From contig NZ_MQTZ01000029.1 in NCBI RefSeq assembly GCF_001939115.1, positions 1 through 41,519 on the forward strand: a DNA stretch of 41,519 nucleotides. Reading direction: 5' to 3'. Origin of the DNA: Leptolyngbya sp. 'hensonii' (GTDB taxonomy: Bacteria; Cyanobacteriota; Cyanobacteriia; GCF-001939115). The position numbers and the translations under genes are program-made. A model generated the notes under the pieces. That model had not been told where the DNA came from and did no database searches. It worked only from the letters and a program-made list of their open reading frames with translations. How positions within the stretch are numbered: position 1 is the first letter of the stretch; every line of letters begins with the position of its first letter. Below are positions 9,793-17,983 of the stretch, one piece after another.

Positions 9793-10410
9793 ATGGGGTT
9801 TTACTCAGAGCTATTGTTTCCCCGGTTAATGGATTGGGTCATGGCCGGTTCCGGTTTAGGGAAATATCGTCAGATGTTGTTGGCAGAGGTGGGGGGAGAG
9901 GTGCTGGAAATCGGCTTTGGGACGGGCTTAAATCTGCCCTATTATTCCGATCAAGTCCAGCGGATTGTGACGATCGACCCCAACCCTGGGATGAAGGCTC
10001 TGGCCCAGAAGCGAATCCAGGCAACTGCCATTCCGGTTGAGAGTCAGATACGGAGTGGGGAGAATTTACCCCTGGCGGACAATCGCTTTGATTGCGTCGT
10101 CAGCACCTGGACCCTCTGCAGTATTCCCAACGTAGAGCAGGCCCTGCAGGAAATCCAGCGGGTGCTCAAACCGGAGGGACAGTTTTTTTTCATTGAGCAT
10201 GGTCTCAGCCAGGATCCAGCGCTACAGGTGTGGCAGAATCGCCTGACCCCCCTCCAGAAAGTTATAGGAGACGGCTGCCACCTGAATCGCAACATTCGCA
10301 GGCTGGTGGAAAGCCATTTGGAACTGGTCTGCCTGGAAGAGTTTTACGCCGACAATCTGCCTAAAGTCTCAGGCTATATGTACATGGGAGTGGCCAGGAA
10401 AACACCCTGA
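9793..10410 (+). CDS. Class I SAM-dependent methyltransferase
   Basis: 205 residues with Rossmann-fold methyltransferase motifs: motif I VLEIGFGTGLNL (SAM binding), an acidic strand-2 end at TIDPNPGM, motif post-II DCVVSTWTLCSI and EIQRVLKPEGQFFFIEHG. The order and wording resemble the UbiE/Methyltransf_11 group and small phospholipid or METTL7-type methyltransferases; the substrate cannot be told. The start ATG 9793 is preceded by AAAGGGAAAGGAGT, a strong ribosome site. Divergent from selO. Confidence 0.88.
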   Translation: MGFYSELLFPRLMDWVMAGSGLGKYRQMLLAEVGGEVLEIGFGTGLNLPYYSDQVQRIVTIDPNPGMKALAQKRIQATAIPVESQIRSGENLPLADNRFDCVVSTWTLCSIPNVEQALQEIQRVLKPEGQFFFIEHGLSQDPALQVWQNRLTPLQKVIGDGCHLNRNIRRLVESHLELVCLEEFYADNLPKVSGYMYMGVARKTP

Positions 10411-10527
10411 CAACAGTAATTTCTGCGGGGAACTATAATCCACAATATTAAGAAAAGCTAGTAATCCCTGCGCCATCCAAAAATTAGCTCAATATGGAGA
10501 TTAAGGTTTTCAGCAGGTTAAGGTCCT

Positions 10528-11454
10528 ATGCCCAACCACCCGCTGTTTTTGCCGATTCATGAGCAGCGTCAAGCGGCCCCTCTTCGCGATCAAATTCAGA
10601 TTGCCCTGGCGATCGCGGAGCCTACCGTCCTCAAGTCTCTGCTGATGAATTGTGTCCCGGCGATTATGCCATCCCACCTCGTGGGTGCCATCCATGCTGA
10701 AGTTGGGGTGCCAACCCAATATCAGCAGGCAGCAGATGGCATTCTGCACTACGAAGCCATTAAGTGTGTTCTGGCGGATGCAACACCAGGAACCACAACC
10801 AGAGATGGGGGGGGAGTGGGGCAGGGGAGTCGCAGATCGGTCGATCCAAGGGGAAGCAAGCCCCCCCGTTGGGAGTCCCCCAGCCATGCCCTGGAAGTCC
10901 GGTTGACCGTTGCCCAGGCCATGGCCATGCTGGGTAACCTGGGTTTTTCTCCACGCCAGGTGGAAGATATTCTGTATATGCCAGCCGAAGCTGGACATAA
11001 GTCTTGGTGGCATACCCTCGATGCAGCCGGTGATTTGACGGTGCCCTTCCTGCGTATTCTCCGCACAGTGCGCTACGCTGATGGGACGTTTACCTTCCAG
11101 TACAAGGATTATTTTGATCAGGAACAACCCGTCTGCTTCAAAAGTCAGCAGCAGAAAGTCCTGATTGAAATTAAGCCAGAAACAGAGAATTTCTCTGAAA
11201 CCCTGAGGCGAGTCAATTTATATCGATCGACCCTGGGAATCACCCAGACTATTTTGGTGTGCAACACCATTTCGGAAATGGAAGCCCAGGGTTTCATCAG
11301 CCAGGGGATCAGTATCTATTCAGCCATGGATCTGGTGTTACCCACCCGGGCCAACTGTCTACTCTGTGCCCGTCACGACTGTGTGATGAATGGGCGGGAA
11401 GACTCTCCTGTAGTCATGTGCTACGGCTTTCTCATGGATGCTGAACAGGTTTAG
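10528..11454 (+). CDS. Conserved cyanobacterial protein with C-terminal cysteine cluster
   Basis: 308 residues, not recognised as a named family. A globular N-terminal part (about 1-90) is followed by a Gly/Ser/Pro-rich insert (about 91-115, with GGGVGQGSRRSVDPRGSKPP). Then comes a middle part with FSPRQVEDILYMPAEAGHKSWW and a domain whose strand pattern (FQYKDYF, VLIEIKPETENF, QTILVCNT) recalls nuclease or restriction-like folds, which is speculative. The C-terminus has four Cys in a short span (Cys277, 280, 285, 298; CLLCARHDC then MCYGF) that could bind metal. The coding end overlaps the end of the convergent VOC gene by 23 bases. Confidence 0.75.
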   Translation: MPNHPLFLPIHEQRQAAPLRDQIQIALAIAEPTVLKSLLMNCVPAIMPSHLVGAIHAEVGVPTQYQQAADGILHYEAIKCVLADATPGTTTRDGGGVGQGSRRSVDPRGSKPPRWESPSHALEVRLTVAQAMAMLGNLGFSPRQVEDILYMPAEAGHKSWWHTLDAAGDLTVPFLRILRTVRYADGTFTFQYKDYFDQEQPVCFKSQQQKVLIEIKPETENFSETLRRVNLYRSTLGITQTILVCNTISEMEAQGFISQGISIYSAMDLVLPTRANCLLCARHDCVMNGREDSPVVMCYGFLMDAEQV

Positions 11455-11890
11455 GGGGCCATTCACCCAAGGGTTCTTGCGGCTGACGATGGGCCTCTGG
11501 TGGTTGGCTTCTGGGCGGAGCAACTGGCTGGTGCAAAATCAAGCGCGTGCCGATAGGGTCAGTTCCATAGATCTCGCGACCATGGGGAGCCGTCATAATC
11601 TCCGAGGTAGGCGGAAACCCCAGAGCAGTGAGATGGACGATCGCAGCGTCCAGGTCAGCAACTTCCAGACAAAGACTGACTCCAGTCTGAACCCGATGCT
11701 GAAACTCAGCCTCATGGTCCTGCCTGGGCTTAAAGATGCCTAAGCGTAACCCTGGCAGGTTAAATTCAGCATAGCGATCGGGCTGGTAGTGTATTGGTTG
11801 CTGATGGAAAAGCTGGCTGTAGAAGTGAACCAGGCACTCCACCTCAGGCGTTGCCAGCGTAACCAGGGCAGCGGTCAATTGCAGCGCCAT
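11432..11890 (-). CDS. VOC (glyoxalase / bleomycin-resistance fold) family protein
   Basis: 152 residues with the glyoxalase fold pattern: strand-helix start ALVTLATPEVECLVHFYSQLF, middle strand GLRLGIFKPR, second module VSLCLEVADLDAAIVHLTALGF, and DPIGTRLILHQP at the end. The family covers lyases, dioxygenases and antibiotic-binding proteins, so the substrate is open. The last 25 residues (Pro/Gln-rich) run into the convergent upstream gene and may be a non-conserved tail. 15 bases separate its start from the stop of the secreted protein gene on the same strand, so the two may be co-transcribed. Confidence 0.8.
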   Translation of the reverse strand: MALQLTAALVTLATPEVECLVHFYSQLFHQQPIHYQPDRYAEFNLPGLRLGIFKPRQDHEAEFQHRVQTGVSLCLEVADLDAAIVHLTALGFPPTSEIMTAPHGREIYGTDPIGTRLILHQPVAPPRSQPPEAHRQPQEPLGEWPPKPVQHP

Positions 11891-11905
11891 CCGAATAAAC
11901 CGCCC

Positions 11906-12577
11906 CTAACGATTAACCGCCTTTCGCAGGAGAACGACTTCCTGACTATCCACCAAGATGACCGTTAGGCCTCTTTCTTTCAGAGCTTTTACAGTCGCAT
12001 CGGCAGTGCCTCGATTGGGGGTGTAATTTGCCAGCAGATAGGGTCGGCGCTGGTAAGAGGCTAGCCCAACATCTCGACCAATGACCTTGCGCACCTGCTC
12101 AACTACGTCTGGTTTGTTGAAATACTTTACCAGCACGGCATAACCTGATCCCAGCACCTGAGGATTATAGGCCACTCTGGGGGAGGACGGGGAGGGATTG
12201 CGTGGGGGGGTGGTTTGCGAAGGGGTTGGGTTGGTATTTTGGGGGGCGGTTGCCGTTGCTGCTGTTGAACGAACAATGTAGGTTGGTAACCCCCCCGTCT
12301 CACTCATATAGCGAGCCAGGGAATTCGCAGCTTCCAGGCTATTCAGGCCGCTGATCCGGGTCACAATATCTTCCTGATAGCTACAAATAGTTGCTGTGGT
12401 ATTGGCTGGCAAGTTACGGAGGACCTGAGCCTGACTTTGAGAATTATCGCTGATGACCAGGACCAGATATTCCCCAGCCCGGGGAGGCTGGCAGATGGGA
12501 TAGGCATCCTGGGCGATCGCGGAACCTACGGGCGAACCCAGACTAACCGCAACCAACAGGGCTGTTCTCAGCAACAT
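11906..12577 (-). CDS. Secreted periplasmic protein, SPOR-like repeats, unknown function
   Basis: 223 residues from ATG 12575-12577. This start is chosen over the longer frame because AAGGAGG lies five bases upstream and because it puts a clean signal peptide first (MLLRTALLVAVSLGSPVGSAIAQ, cleavage near AIA-QD). The mature part has two similar segments separated by a Thr/Pro/Ser-rich linker. Each carries YLVLV/YAVLVKYF, later LPTYIV/YLLANY and a late Val-rich strand, the pattern of SPOR-like peptidoglycan-contact domains. Two Cys (mature N-terminal region) could form a disulfide. It lies downstream of ycf54 in the same direction. Confidence 0.75.
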   Translation of the reverse strand: MLLRTALLVAVSLGSPVGSAIAQDAYPICQPPRAGEYLVLVISDNSQSQAQVLRNLPANTTATICSYQEDIVTRISGLNSLEAANSLARYMSETGGLPTYIVRSTAATATAPQNTNPTPSQTTPPRNPSPSSPRVAYNPQVLGSGYAVLVKYFNKPDVVEQVRKVIGRDVGLASYQRRPYLLANYTPNRGTADATVKALKERGLTVILVDSQEVVLLRKAVNR

Positions 12578-12621
12578 GGAACCTCCTTGATAACAAGCCG
12601 AAAGAACCTCAGATCGGTATT

Positions 12622-12951
12622 TCAAAGTGCTGGAGCCAGGGAAGCTAGGGGATCTGAGATTGTGGATGAGGGAGCCTGAAATTCTCCTGTCAGGACGTAC
12701 TCTAATCGAAGCTGCAACCAGGTGATGAACTGGGGATTGGTGGAGACGATCGCTGCGGCGGGCTGGGGGCAGCGAGCCTTGGTCTCAGCCATCTCAGGGG
12801 CTTCCAGGAACGCAGGCTGCTTAATCAACCAGAAGTCGATTTCCTTCTCTTGTTCCTGATAATTGCGAACCCGTTCCCGGAGCACCTCATCCAGGGGCTC
12901 TTCCTCCAGCAAAAAATGCTGGCTGGCCAATACATAGTAGTAAGTCTGCAT
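12622..12951 (-). CDS. ycf54: Ycf54, subunit of the Mg-protoporphyrin monomethyl ester cyclase
   Basis: 109 residues. The sequence TYYYVLASQHFLLEEEPL, EKEIDFWLIKQPAFLEAPEM and AAAIVSTNPQFITWLQLRLE are the conserved blocks of Ycf54 (DUF2488). In cyanobacteria and chloroplasts this protein is needed for the oxygen-dependent cyclase (with AcsF/ChlA) that forms ring E of chlorophyll. It acts at the thylakoid side of the cytosol. A strong marker that the host is an oxygenic phototroph. It sits between pdxJ and a secreted protein gene, all on the minus strand, with 50 bases to pdxJ. Confidence 0.93.
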   Translation of the reverse strand: MQTYYYVLASQHFLLEEEPLDEVLRERVRNYQEQEKEIDFWLIKQPAFLEAPEMAETKARCPQPAAAIVSTNPQFITWLQLRLEYVLTGEFQAPSSTISDPLASLAPAL

Positions 12952-13001
12952 AAACGATTCTGAGTACTTGAACTGGAAAGGACAAATTTAATTTTGACTC
13001 A

Positions 13002-13757
13002 TTATTTATACCGCATAATACCTGCACAAAGCATGGGTCCAGCGATCGCCTGCTTCATCTCCCGAACCGCCCGCTCCATTCCCACCAGCACCGCTCGACT
13101 GACGATCGTGTGACCAATATTGAGTTCTTCCATACCCTCCAGACAGGCTACTGGATACACATTCCAGTAGGTCAACCCATGACCAGCATTCACCCGCAAT
13201 CCTACTCCGATCGCCGCCGCACATCCCGCCGCCAACACAGCCAGCTCTCGATTGCGAGTGGCCTCATCCGTAGCCTCAGCGTACCGGCCAGTATGCAGCT
13301 CGATGAACTTTGCCTGAGTCGCAGCAGCAGCAGCAATTTGTTGGGAATCAGCATCAATGAACAGACTGACAGGAATCCCTGCTTCCTGAAGTTGGGCAAC
13401 GACTTGAGTCAGGTGTGCTTCCTGACCCGCCACATCCAGCCCCCCTTCGGTGGTGACTTCCTCTCGCCGCTCTGGGACCAGGGTAATATAATCTGGTTTG
13501 AGATCCAAGGCGATCGCAACCATTTCCTTGGTGGCGGCCATCTCTAGGTTCAAATGGGTGCGAACAGTTTGCCTCAAGAGACGGACATCCCGTTCCTGAA
13601 TATGCCGTCGATCTTCCCGCAGGTGGACGGTAATCCCATCGGCCCCGCCCAACTCTGCCAGAACAGCAGCGGCTACCGGATCGGGTTCAACTGTACGCCG
13701 AGCCTGCCGAACTGTAGCAATATGATCAATATTTACACCAAGGGTGGGCAAGGCCAT
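13002..13757 (-). CDS. pdxJ: Pyridoxine 5'-phosphate synthase PdxJ
   Basis: PdxJ condenses 1-deoxy-D-xylulose 5-phosphate with 3-amino-2-oxopropyl phosphate to give pyridoxine 5'-phosphate in the DXP-dependent vitamin B6 pathway. TIM-barrel protein of 251 residues (family about 240). Family blocks seen: [15 protein letters not shown] at the N-terminus, [18 protein letters not shown], the loop with [26 protein letters not shown] and the phosphate site [11 protein letters not shown]. The start is ATG 13757. It may lead a minus-strand unit with ycf54. Confidence 0.97.
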   Translation of the reverse strand: MALPTLGVNIDHIATVRQARRTVEPDPVAAAVLAELGGADGITVHLREDRRHIQERDVRLLRQTVRTHLNLEMAATKEMVAIALDLKPDYITLVPERREEVTTEGGLDVAGQEAHLTQVVAQLQEAGIPVSLFIDADSQQIAAAAATQAKFIELHTGRYAEATDEATRNRELAVLAAGCAAAIGVGLRVNAGHGLTYWNVYPVACLEGMEELNIGHTIVSRAVLVGMERAVREMKQAIAGPMLCAGIMRYK

Positions 13758-13853
13758 TGACTCCTAAAATCTACGGTTTAACCGAATTCCAGGAAATTCT
13801 ACCATTGAGCTTGTCTGTGGATAGTTGCCTAGTGTTTCTATATCCCCATCCTA

Positions 13854-16604
13854 ATGACTACACTGTTGCCTGATCACGAAGTCCAGCGGCTGAAAGTTCT
13901 ATTTAGCTATGGCATTCTGGATACGCCGCCAGAACCAGCGTTTGACAATCTTGCTATCCTGGCTACCCAGATTTTTGAAGCCCCGATCTCAGGGCTCTGT
14001 TTTGTAGATGCCAGTCGCTGCTGGTGCAAAGCCCAGGTCGGTCTTTCCCTCTTTCCCCTCGATCGGGAAGATTGCCTCTGTAATCAAGCGATCCTGCAAC
14101 CAGAACCTCTGATTTTACCCGATCTCCTCTCAGAGAAGTGGTTTTCAAGCAGTCCCCTGATAACCCATGATCCGCCAATCCGATTTTATGCCAGCGTTCC
14201 TCTGATTGACCCGACAGGATTTCCTTTGGGAGCTTTGGTGGTCATGGACTACCTGCCCCGAGAACTCAGCCCCAGATCTTTGGAGGTGCTGCAAGGTTTG
14301 GGTCGGCAGGCCATGGTGTTATTGGAAGCCCGACGGCAGTTACTGGTCCTTTCAGAAACGATCGCAGCCAGCCATCCCTCTCTAGGGACTTCGCAGCAGG
14401 CTACAGGGGAGTTTCAAGAGACCAGTCTGGCCCGGCAAATCCGGGTTACCCTGGCCCAGGCTAGGCTTCTATCCCTGGAAAAGCAACAGCGGGAGCGTCT
14501 GGCCCTACAAAACCTGGCCCTGGAAGCAGCCCGTCAACAGGCTGAGCAGGAATCCCAAATCAAAAGTTCCTTTTTGGCGACCATCAGCCACGAAGTTCGT
14601 ACTCCCATGAATGCTGTGCTGGGGGTCACTGATTTGTTGGCTGAAACCAATCTTGATCCGGAACAGCGAGATTTTCTGCGTATCATTCGGGCCGGTACCA
14701 ACAGCCTATTGACCCTCATCAACGACATTCTGGAATTCTCAAAGTTAGAATCTGGGGGGATTAAGCTGGGAACGTCCGCCTTTGACCTCAGGGTCTGCAT
14801 GGAAGAAGCAGTAGACCTGCTGGCTGTTTCCGCTTATTCTAAGGGGCTGGAAATAGCAGCCGTCCTCCCTGACAACGTTCCCACCCAACTCCTGGGAGAT
14901 GTCAGTCGCCTGCGCCAGATTCTGATCAACTTGCTCGGCAATGCCGTTAAGTTTACGGATCAAGGGGAGGTCTTGATCCGGGCAGCCTTAATCACAGACA
15001 CGGAGACAGCAGTAGAAATTCAGTTTTCCGTCGCAGATACCGGGATTGGCATTCCGATTGCAGCCCAATCAAAATTATTTCAGCCTTTCTCCCAGATCAA
15101 GAGCAGTACTCCCAGAAAATACGGAGGCACCGGATTGGGGCTGGCCATCTCCAAACAACTGGCTGAACTGATGGGAGGTCGGATCTGGGTTGAAAGTGAT
15201 GGGGTCCAGGGAACTGAATTTCTCTTTACTCTGACCTTCCAGAAACAATCGACTCCGGTTCAGACAAAATCCCTGGCCCTGACGGAGCAGGCTGGTCTGC
15301 AAGGTCTGCGACTCCTGGTGGTAACAGCCCATGTCGCCAGTCGTGAGGTCATTCGGCTGGCTATAGCTGGTCTGGGGATGGCTCTGGATGAAGCAGAGGA
15401 ACTGGCAACAGGTTTATCTTGGCTGGAGGCTGCGGCTCTGAATGGGCATCCTTACGCGATTGTCATACTGGATTATTTGGCCTTAACTTCCCTGCAGTCA
15501 GAAGCAGGCAATTGGAGCCGGTCTACCTCAGTTCTCGCAAGAACGCCTGTGCTGCTGATGCAATCTCCAATTCAGCGGCGAAAATCCGGTGAACCCGGCC
15601 TATCGCGACCAGAAATCCCCTTTGCAGGCTACCTGACTAAGCCAATTAAGGCTGCCCACCTATTGGCCTGTATCACCAGGGTCATGACAGGCAGTCATGA
15701 CGGAGTCGTTGATTGCGATCGCACTCCTCGGCCTGCCCCGATCGCCATTGAGCTGGATAGTCCTTTGTCAGGAACCCTAACGCAGTCTGCCACCCCCCCG
15801 GCGGGTGGGCCTAAAATTCTGGTTGTCGAGGATGCTCCGGTGAATCGGATGGTAGTTCAGCAACAGTTAAGAAGCCTGGGATATACGGCGGATCTGGCAG
15901 TTCACGGCCAGGAAGCCCTGAACTTAATGGCTCAAACAGATTACGATCTGGTGCTGATGGATTGCCAGATGCCAGTCCTGGATGGCTATGAAACCGTTTG
16001 CATCCTGCGTCAACAGGAACGACCAGGCCGACACACGATCGTAATCGCGATGACAGCAAATGCCCTGATGGGCGATCGGGAAAAATGCCTGGGCGCAGGT
16101 ATGGATGATTACCTCAGCAAACCTTTGAGTCGTGAGGATCTGGCGACTAAATTACAGCAATGGTTGACTTCACCTCCAGCCCAGGATCCTCCCCCCAGCC
16201 AGACCTCAGGAGCAGTTCACACTGAAGCAGAGGGATCCGCACCAGAGCTTGCGCCACCTCCAGCCGTCAACTGGCCCCATCTCCAAACGATCTCAGAGGG
16301 AGATGAAGCCTTTGCCCTGGAATTACTCACCCTGTTTTTACAGGATCACTGGCCCTATTTAGATTTATTAAGATTAGCGATGGCCAGACAGGACTATCCC
16401 GAAATCAAACGGCTGGCTCACCGGTTTAAGGGAGCCAGTGCTAACCTAGGAGCCAGTGTGATTCAGGATCTGGTAGCCGATATCGAACAGCGGATTGTCA
16501 ATAATCGCACTGAAAAAGTCCCTGATCTACTGATGAAGTTGGAAGAATTAATGAGTCAGATTCGAGATTTTCTGGCAGCCAAAAATTCCATACTTGGGGC
16601 TTAA
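13854..16604 (+). CDS. Hybrid histidine kinase (GAF-HisKA-HATPase-pseudoREC-REC-HPt)
   Basis: A 916-residue soluble phosphorelay kinase. N-terminal GAF (about 20-155, beginning with YGILDTPPEPAFD, a wording common in GAF-coupled kinases), coiled coil (about 195-235), HisKA with His246 in ISHEVRTPMN, HATPase with LLGNAVKFTDQG, DTGIGI and GGTGLGLA. A first receiver-like module (about 483-610) has the Asp (VILDY) and Lys (LTKP) positions but lacks the N-terminal acidic pair (LLVVTAH). A complete receiver follows (about 654-770; VVEDAP, Asp703 in LMDCQMPVLDG, Lys in SKP), then a histidine phosphotransfer domain with His856 (AHRFKGASANLGA). No membrane segment. The next gene, 76 bases downstream, is a receiver-phosphatase and a likely partner. 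Confidence 0.94.
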   Translation: MTTLLPDHEVQRLKVLFSYGILDTPPEPAFDNLAILATQIFEAPISGLCFVDASRCWCKAQVGLSLFPLDREDCLCNQAILQPEPLILPDLLSEKWFSSSPLITHDPPIRFYASVPLIDPTGFPLGALVVMDYLPRELSPRSLEVLQGLGRQAMVLLEARRQLLVLSETIAASHPSLGTSQQATGEFQETSLARQIRVTLAQARLLSLEKQQRERLALQNLALEAARQQAEQESQIKSSFLATISHEVRTPMNAVLGVTDLLAETNLDPEQRDFLRIIRAGTNSLLTLINDILEFSKLESGGIKLGTSAFDLRVCMEEAVDLLAVSAYSKGLEIAAVLPDNVPTQLLGDVSRLRQILINLLGNAVKFTDQGEVLIRAALITDTETAVEIQFSVADTGIGIPIAAQSKLFQPFSQIKSSTPRKYGGTGLGLAISKQLAELMGGRIWVESDGVQGTEFLFTLTFQKQSTPVQTKSLALTEQAGLQGLRLLVVTAHVASREVIRLAIAGLGMALDEAEELATGLSWLEAAALNGHPYAIVILDYLALTSLQSEAGNWSRSTSVLARTPVLLMQSPIQRRKSGEPGLSRPEIPFAGYLTKPIKAAHLLACITRVMTGSHDGVVDCDRTPRPAPIAIELDSPLSGTLTQSATPPAGGPKILVVEDAPVNRMVVQQQLRSLGYTADLAVHGQEALNLMAQTDYDLVLMDCQMPVLDGYETVCILRQQERPGRHTIVIAMTANALMGDREKCLGAGMDDYLSKPLSREDLATKLQQWLTSPPAQDPPPSQTSGAVHTEAEGSAPELAPPPAVNWPHLQTISEGDEAFALELLTLFLQDHWPYLDLLRLAMARQDYPEIKRLAHRFKGASANLGASVIQDLVADIEQRIVNNRTEKVPDLLMKLEELMSQIRDFLAAKNSILGA

Positions 16605-16680
16605 GGTCAAGATCTGAGATCGGAGAATTGCCCTTCTACAGGGAAACCCCAGCAAAATGATTTTGTGGTAGATTACACCC

Positions 16681-17880
16681 ATGTTTAAAGTACTGATTAT
16701 TGATGATGACTCAGCAACCCGAGCGCTGCTGAAGAGAACGCTTCAAAATCAGGGGTATGAGGTTTTTACCGCTAATCATGGTGAAGAGGGGATTGCGCTA
16801 GCGACTCAATTGCGGCCTGCCCTGATTGTTTGTGATCTCGTCATGCCGGGAATCGATGGGTTAGAAGTTTGCCAGTTGATCAAATCTGATCCGGAGCTCT
16901 CTACCAGCTTTTTTCTCCTCTTAACCTTTCGGGGGGCGAAGGAAGGGTTGATTCAGGGCTTGGATAAGGGAGCGGATGATATTCTGGCGAAACCGATCGA
17001 GATGAGCGAGTTGAAGGCTCGGGTACGGGCAGGGTTGCGGCTCTATCAGCTCACCCAGGATCTGCAGGCAAAAAACCGAATGCTGCAGGGATTGACTCAG
17101 GATCTACAACTGCAGAAACAGGTTCTAGAGGCCGAATTTACGGAAGCCTCAGAATATGTCCGATCGTTGCTGCCTTCTTCCCTGACGGGTTCTGTCACCA
17201 TCGACCCCCGATTTATCCCTTCCCGCCAATTGGGGGGAGATTGCTTTGACTATGACTGGCTGGATCCAGATTATCTGGCCATTTACTTGTTGGATGTTTC
17301 GGGGCACGGATTAGGAGCAGCTCTGCCTTCCGTGTCAGTTCTGAACATGCTCCGCTCCCAGTCTCTCCCAGATGCCAATTTGTATCAGCCGAACCATGTG
17401 CTGATGGCCCTGAATGAAGCCTTTCAGATGACAGACCAGAATGAACGCTACTTCACCATCTGGTATGGGGTTTATAATCGGCTGCAGCAACAACTGGTTT
17501 ACTCCAGTGCGGGCCATGCTCCGGGAATTCTAATTAACCGATCGGTAGATGGAACGGTGACGGCCAAACAGTTGAGAACACCGGGAATGCCGATCGGCAT
17601 GTTTCCAGATAGCAAGTTTTCCAATGCCTATTGCCGGATTGAACCCGGCAGTAAGCTCTATATCTTCAGTGATGGTATTTTTGACTTACTCCAACCCGAT
17701 GGCAATCTCTGGGGATTGCATGACCTGATCAATCTGTTGGTCAGTTGTGCGGAGAGGGGCAATACCAACCTGGACAGCATCCTGGAACAAATCCAGAATC
17801 TGGCTCCCAAAAAAGCTTTTGATGATGATGCCTGTCTACTGGAGATTACGTTTAGCGCTGATCCTGCGCTAGAGGATTAG
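16681..17880 (+). CDS. Response regulator with PP2C (SpoIIE/RsbU-type) phosphatase output
   Basis: 399 residues. Receiver at 1-120 (IIDDD acidic pocket, Asp52 in VCDLVMPGIDG, Lys104 in LAKP); coiled linker about 120-165; PPM/SpoIIE-like Ser/Thr phosphatase about 170-393 with metal-binding Asp in GGDCFDYD and LLDVSGHGLGAA, then SAGHAPG, FSDGIFDL and the late FDDDACLLEI. Such proteins typically dephosphorylate an anti-sigma-factor antagonist (STAS protein) when the receiver is phosphorylated. No STAS gene is adjacent. It follows the hybrid kinase in the same direction with 76 bases between, which suggests an operon and a direct phosphotransfer route. Confidence 0.94.
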   Translation: MFKVLIIDDDSATRALLKRTLQNQGYEVFTANHGEEGIALATQLRPALIVCDLVMPGIDGLEVCQLIKSDPELSTSFFLLLTFRGAKEGLIQGLDKGADDILAKPIEMSELKARVRAGLRLYQLTQDLQAKNRMLQGLTQDLQLQKQVLEAEFTEASEYVRSLLPSSLTGSVTIDPRFIPSRQLGGDCFDYDWLDPDYLAIYLLDVSGHGLGAALPSVSVLNMLRSQSLPDANLYQPNHVLMALNEAFQMTDQNERYFTIWYGVYNRLQQQLVYSSAGHAPGILINRSVDGTVTAKQLRTPGMPIGMFPDSKFSNAYCRIEPGSKLYIFSDGIFDLLQPDGNLWGLHDLINLLVSCAERGNTNLDSILEQIQNLAPKKAFDDDACLLEITFSADPALED

Positions 17881-17907
17881 TCATGGGTCATTTTTGATTT
17901 CTTTACA

Positions 17908-17957
17908 TCCCCTCTGGGGAGGGGTGGCCTGCAGAGCCGGGGTGGGTTTGGCTTAAT
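17908..17957. repeat. GC-rich palindromic repeat
   Basis: CCCCTCTGGGGAGGGG forms a short hairpin and is followed by GGCCTGCAGAGCC and GGGGTGGGTTT. This wording (CCCCTC...GAGGGGTG...GGGGTGGG) is that of small dispersed palindromic repeats frequent between cyanobacterial genes. It lies just after the phosphatase gene stop and may slow or end transcription. Boundaries are approximate. Confidence 0.45.
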
Positions 17958-17983
17958 CACTAGTCAGTAAGTATTCTTTACAG

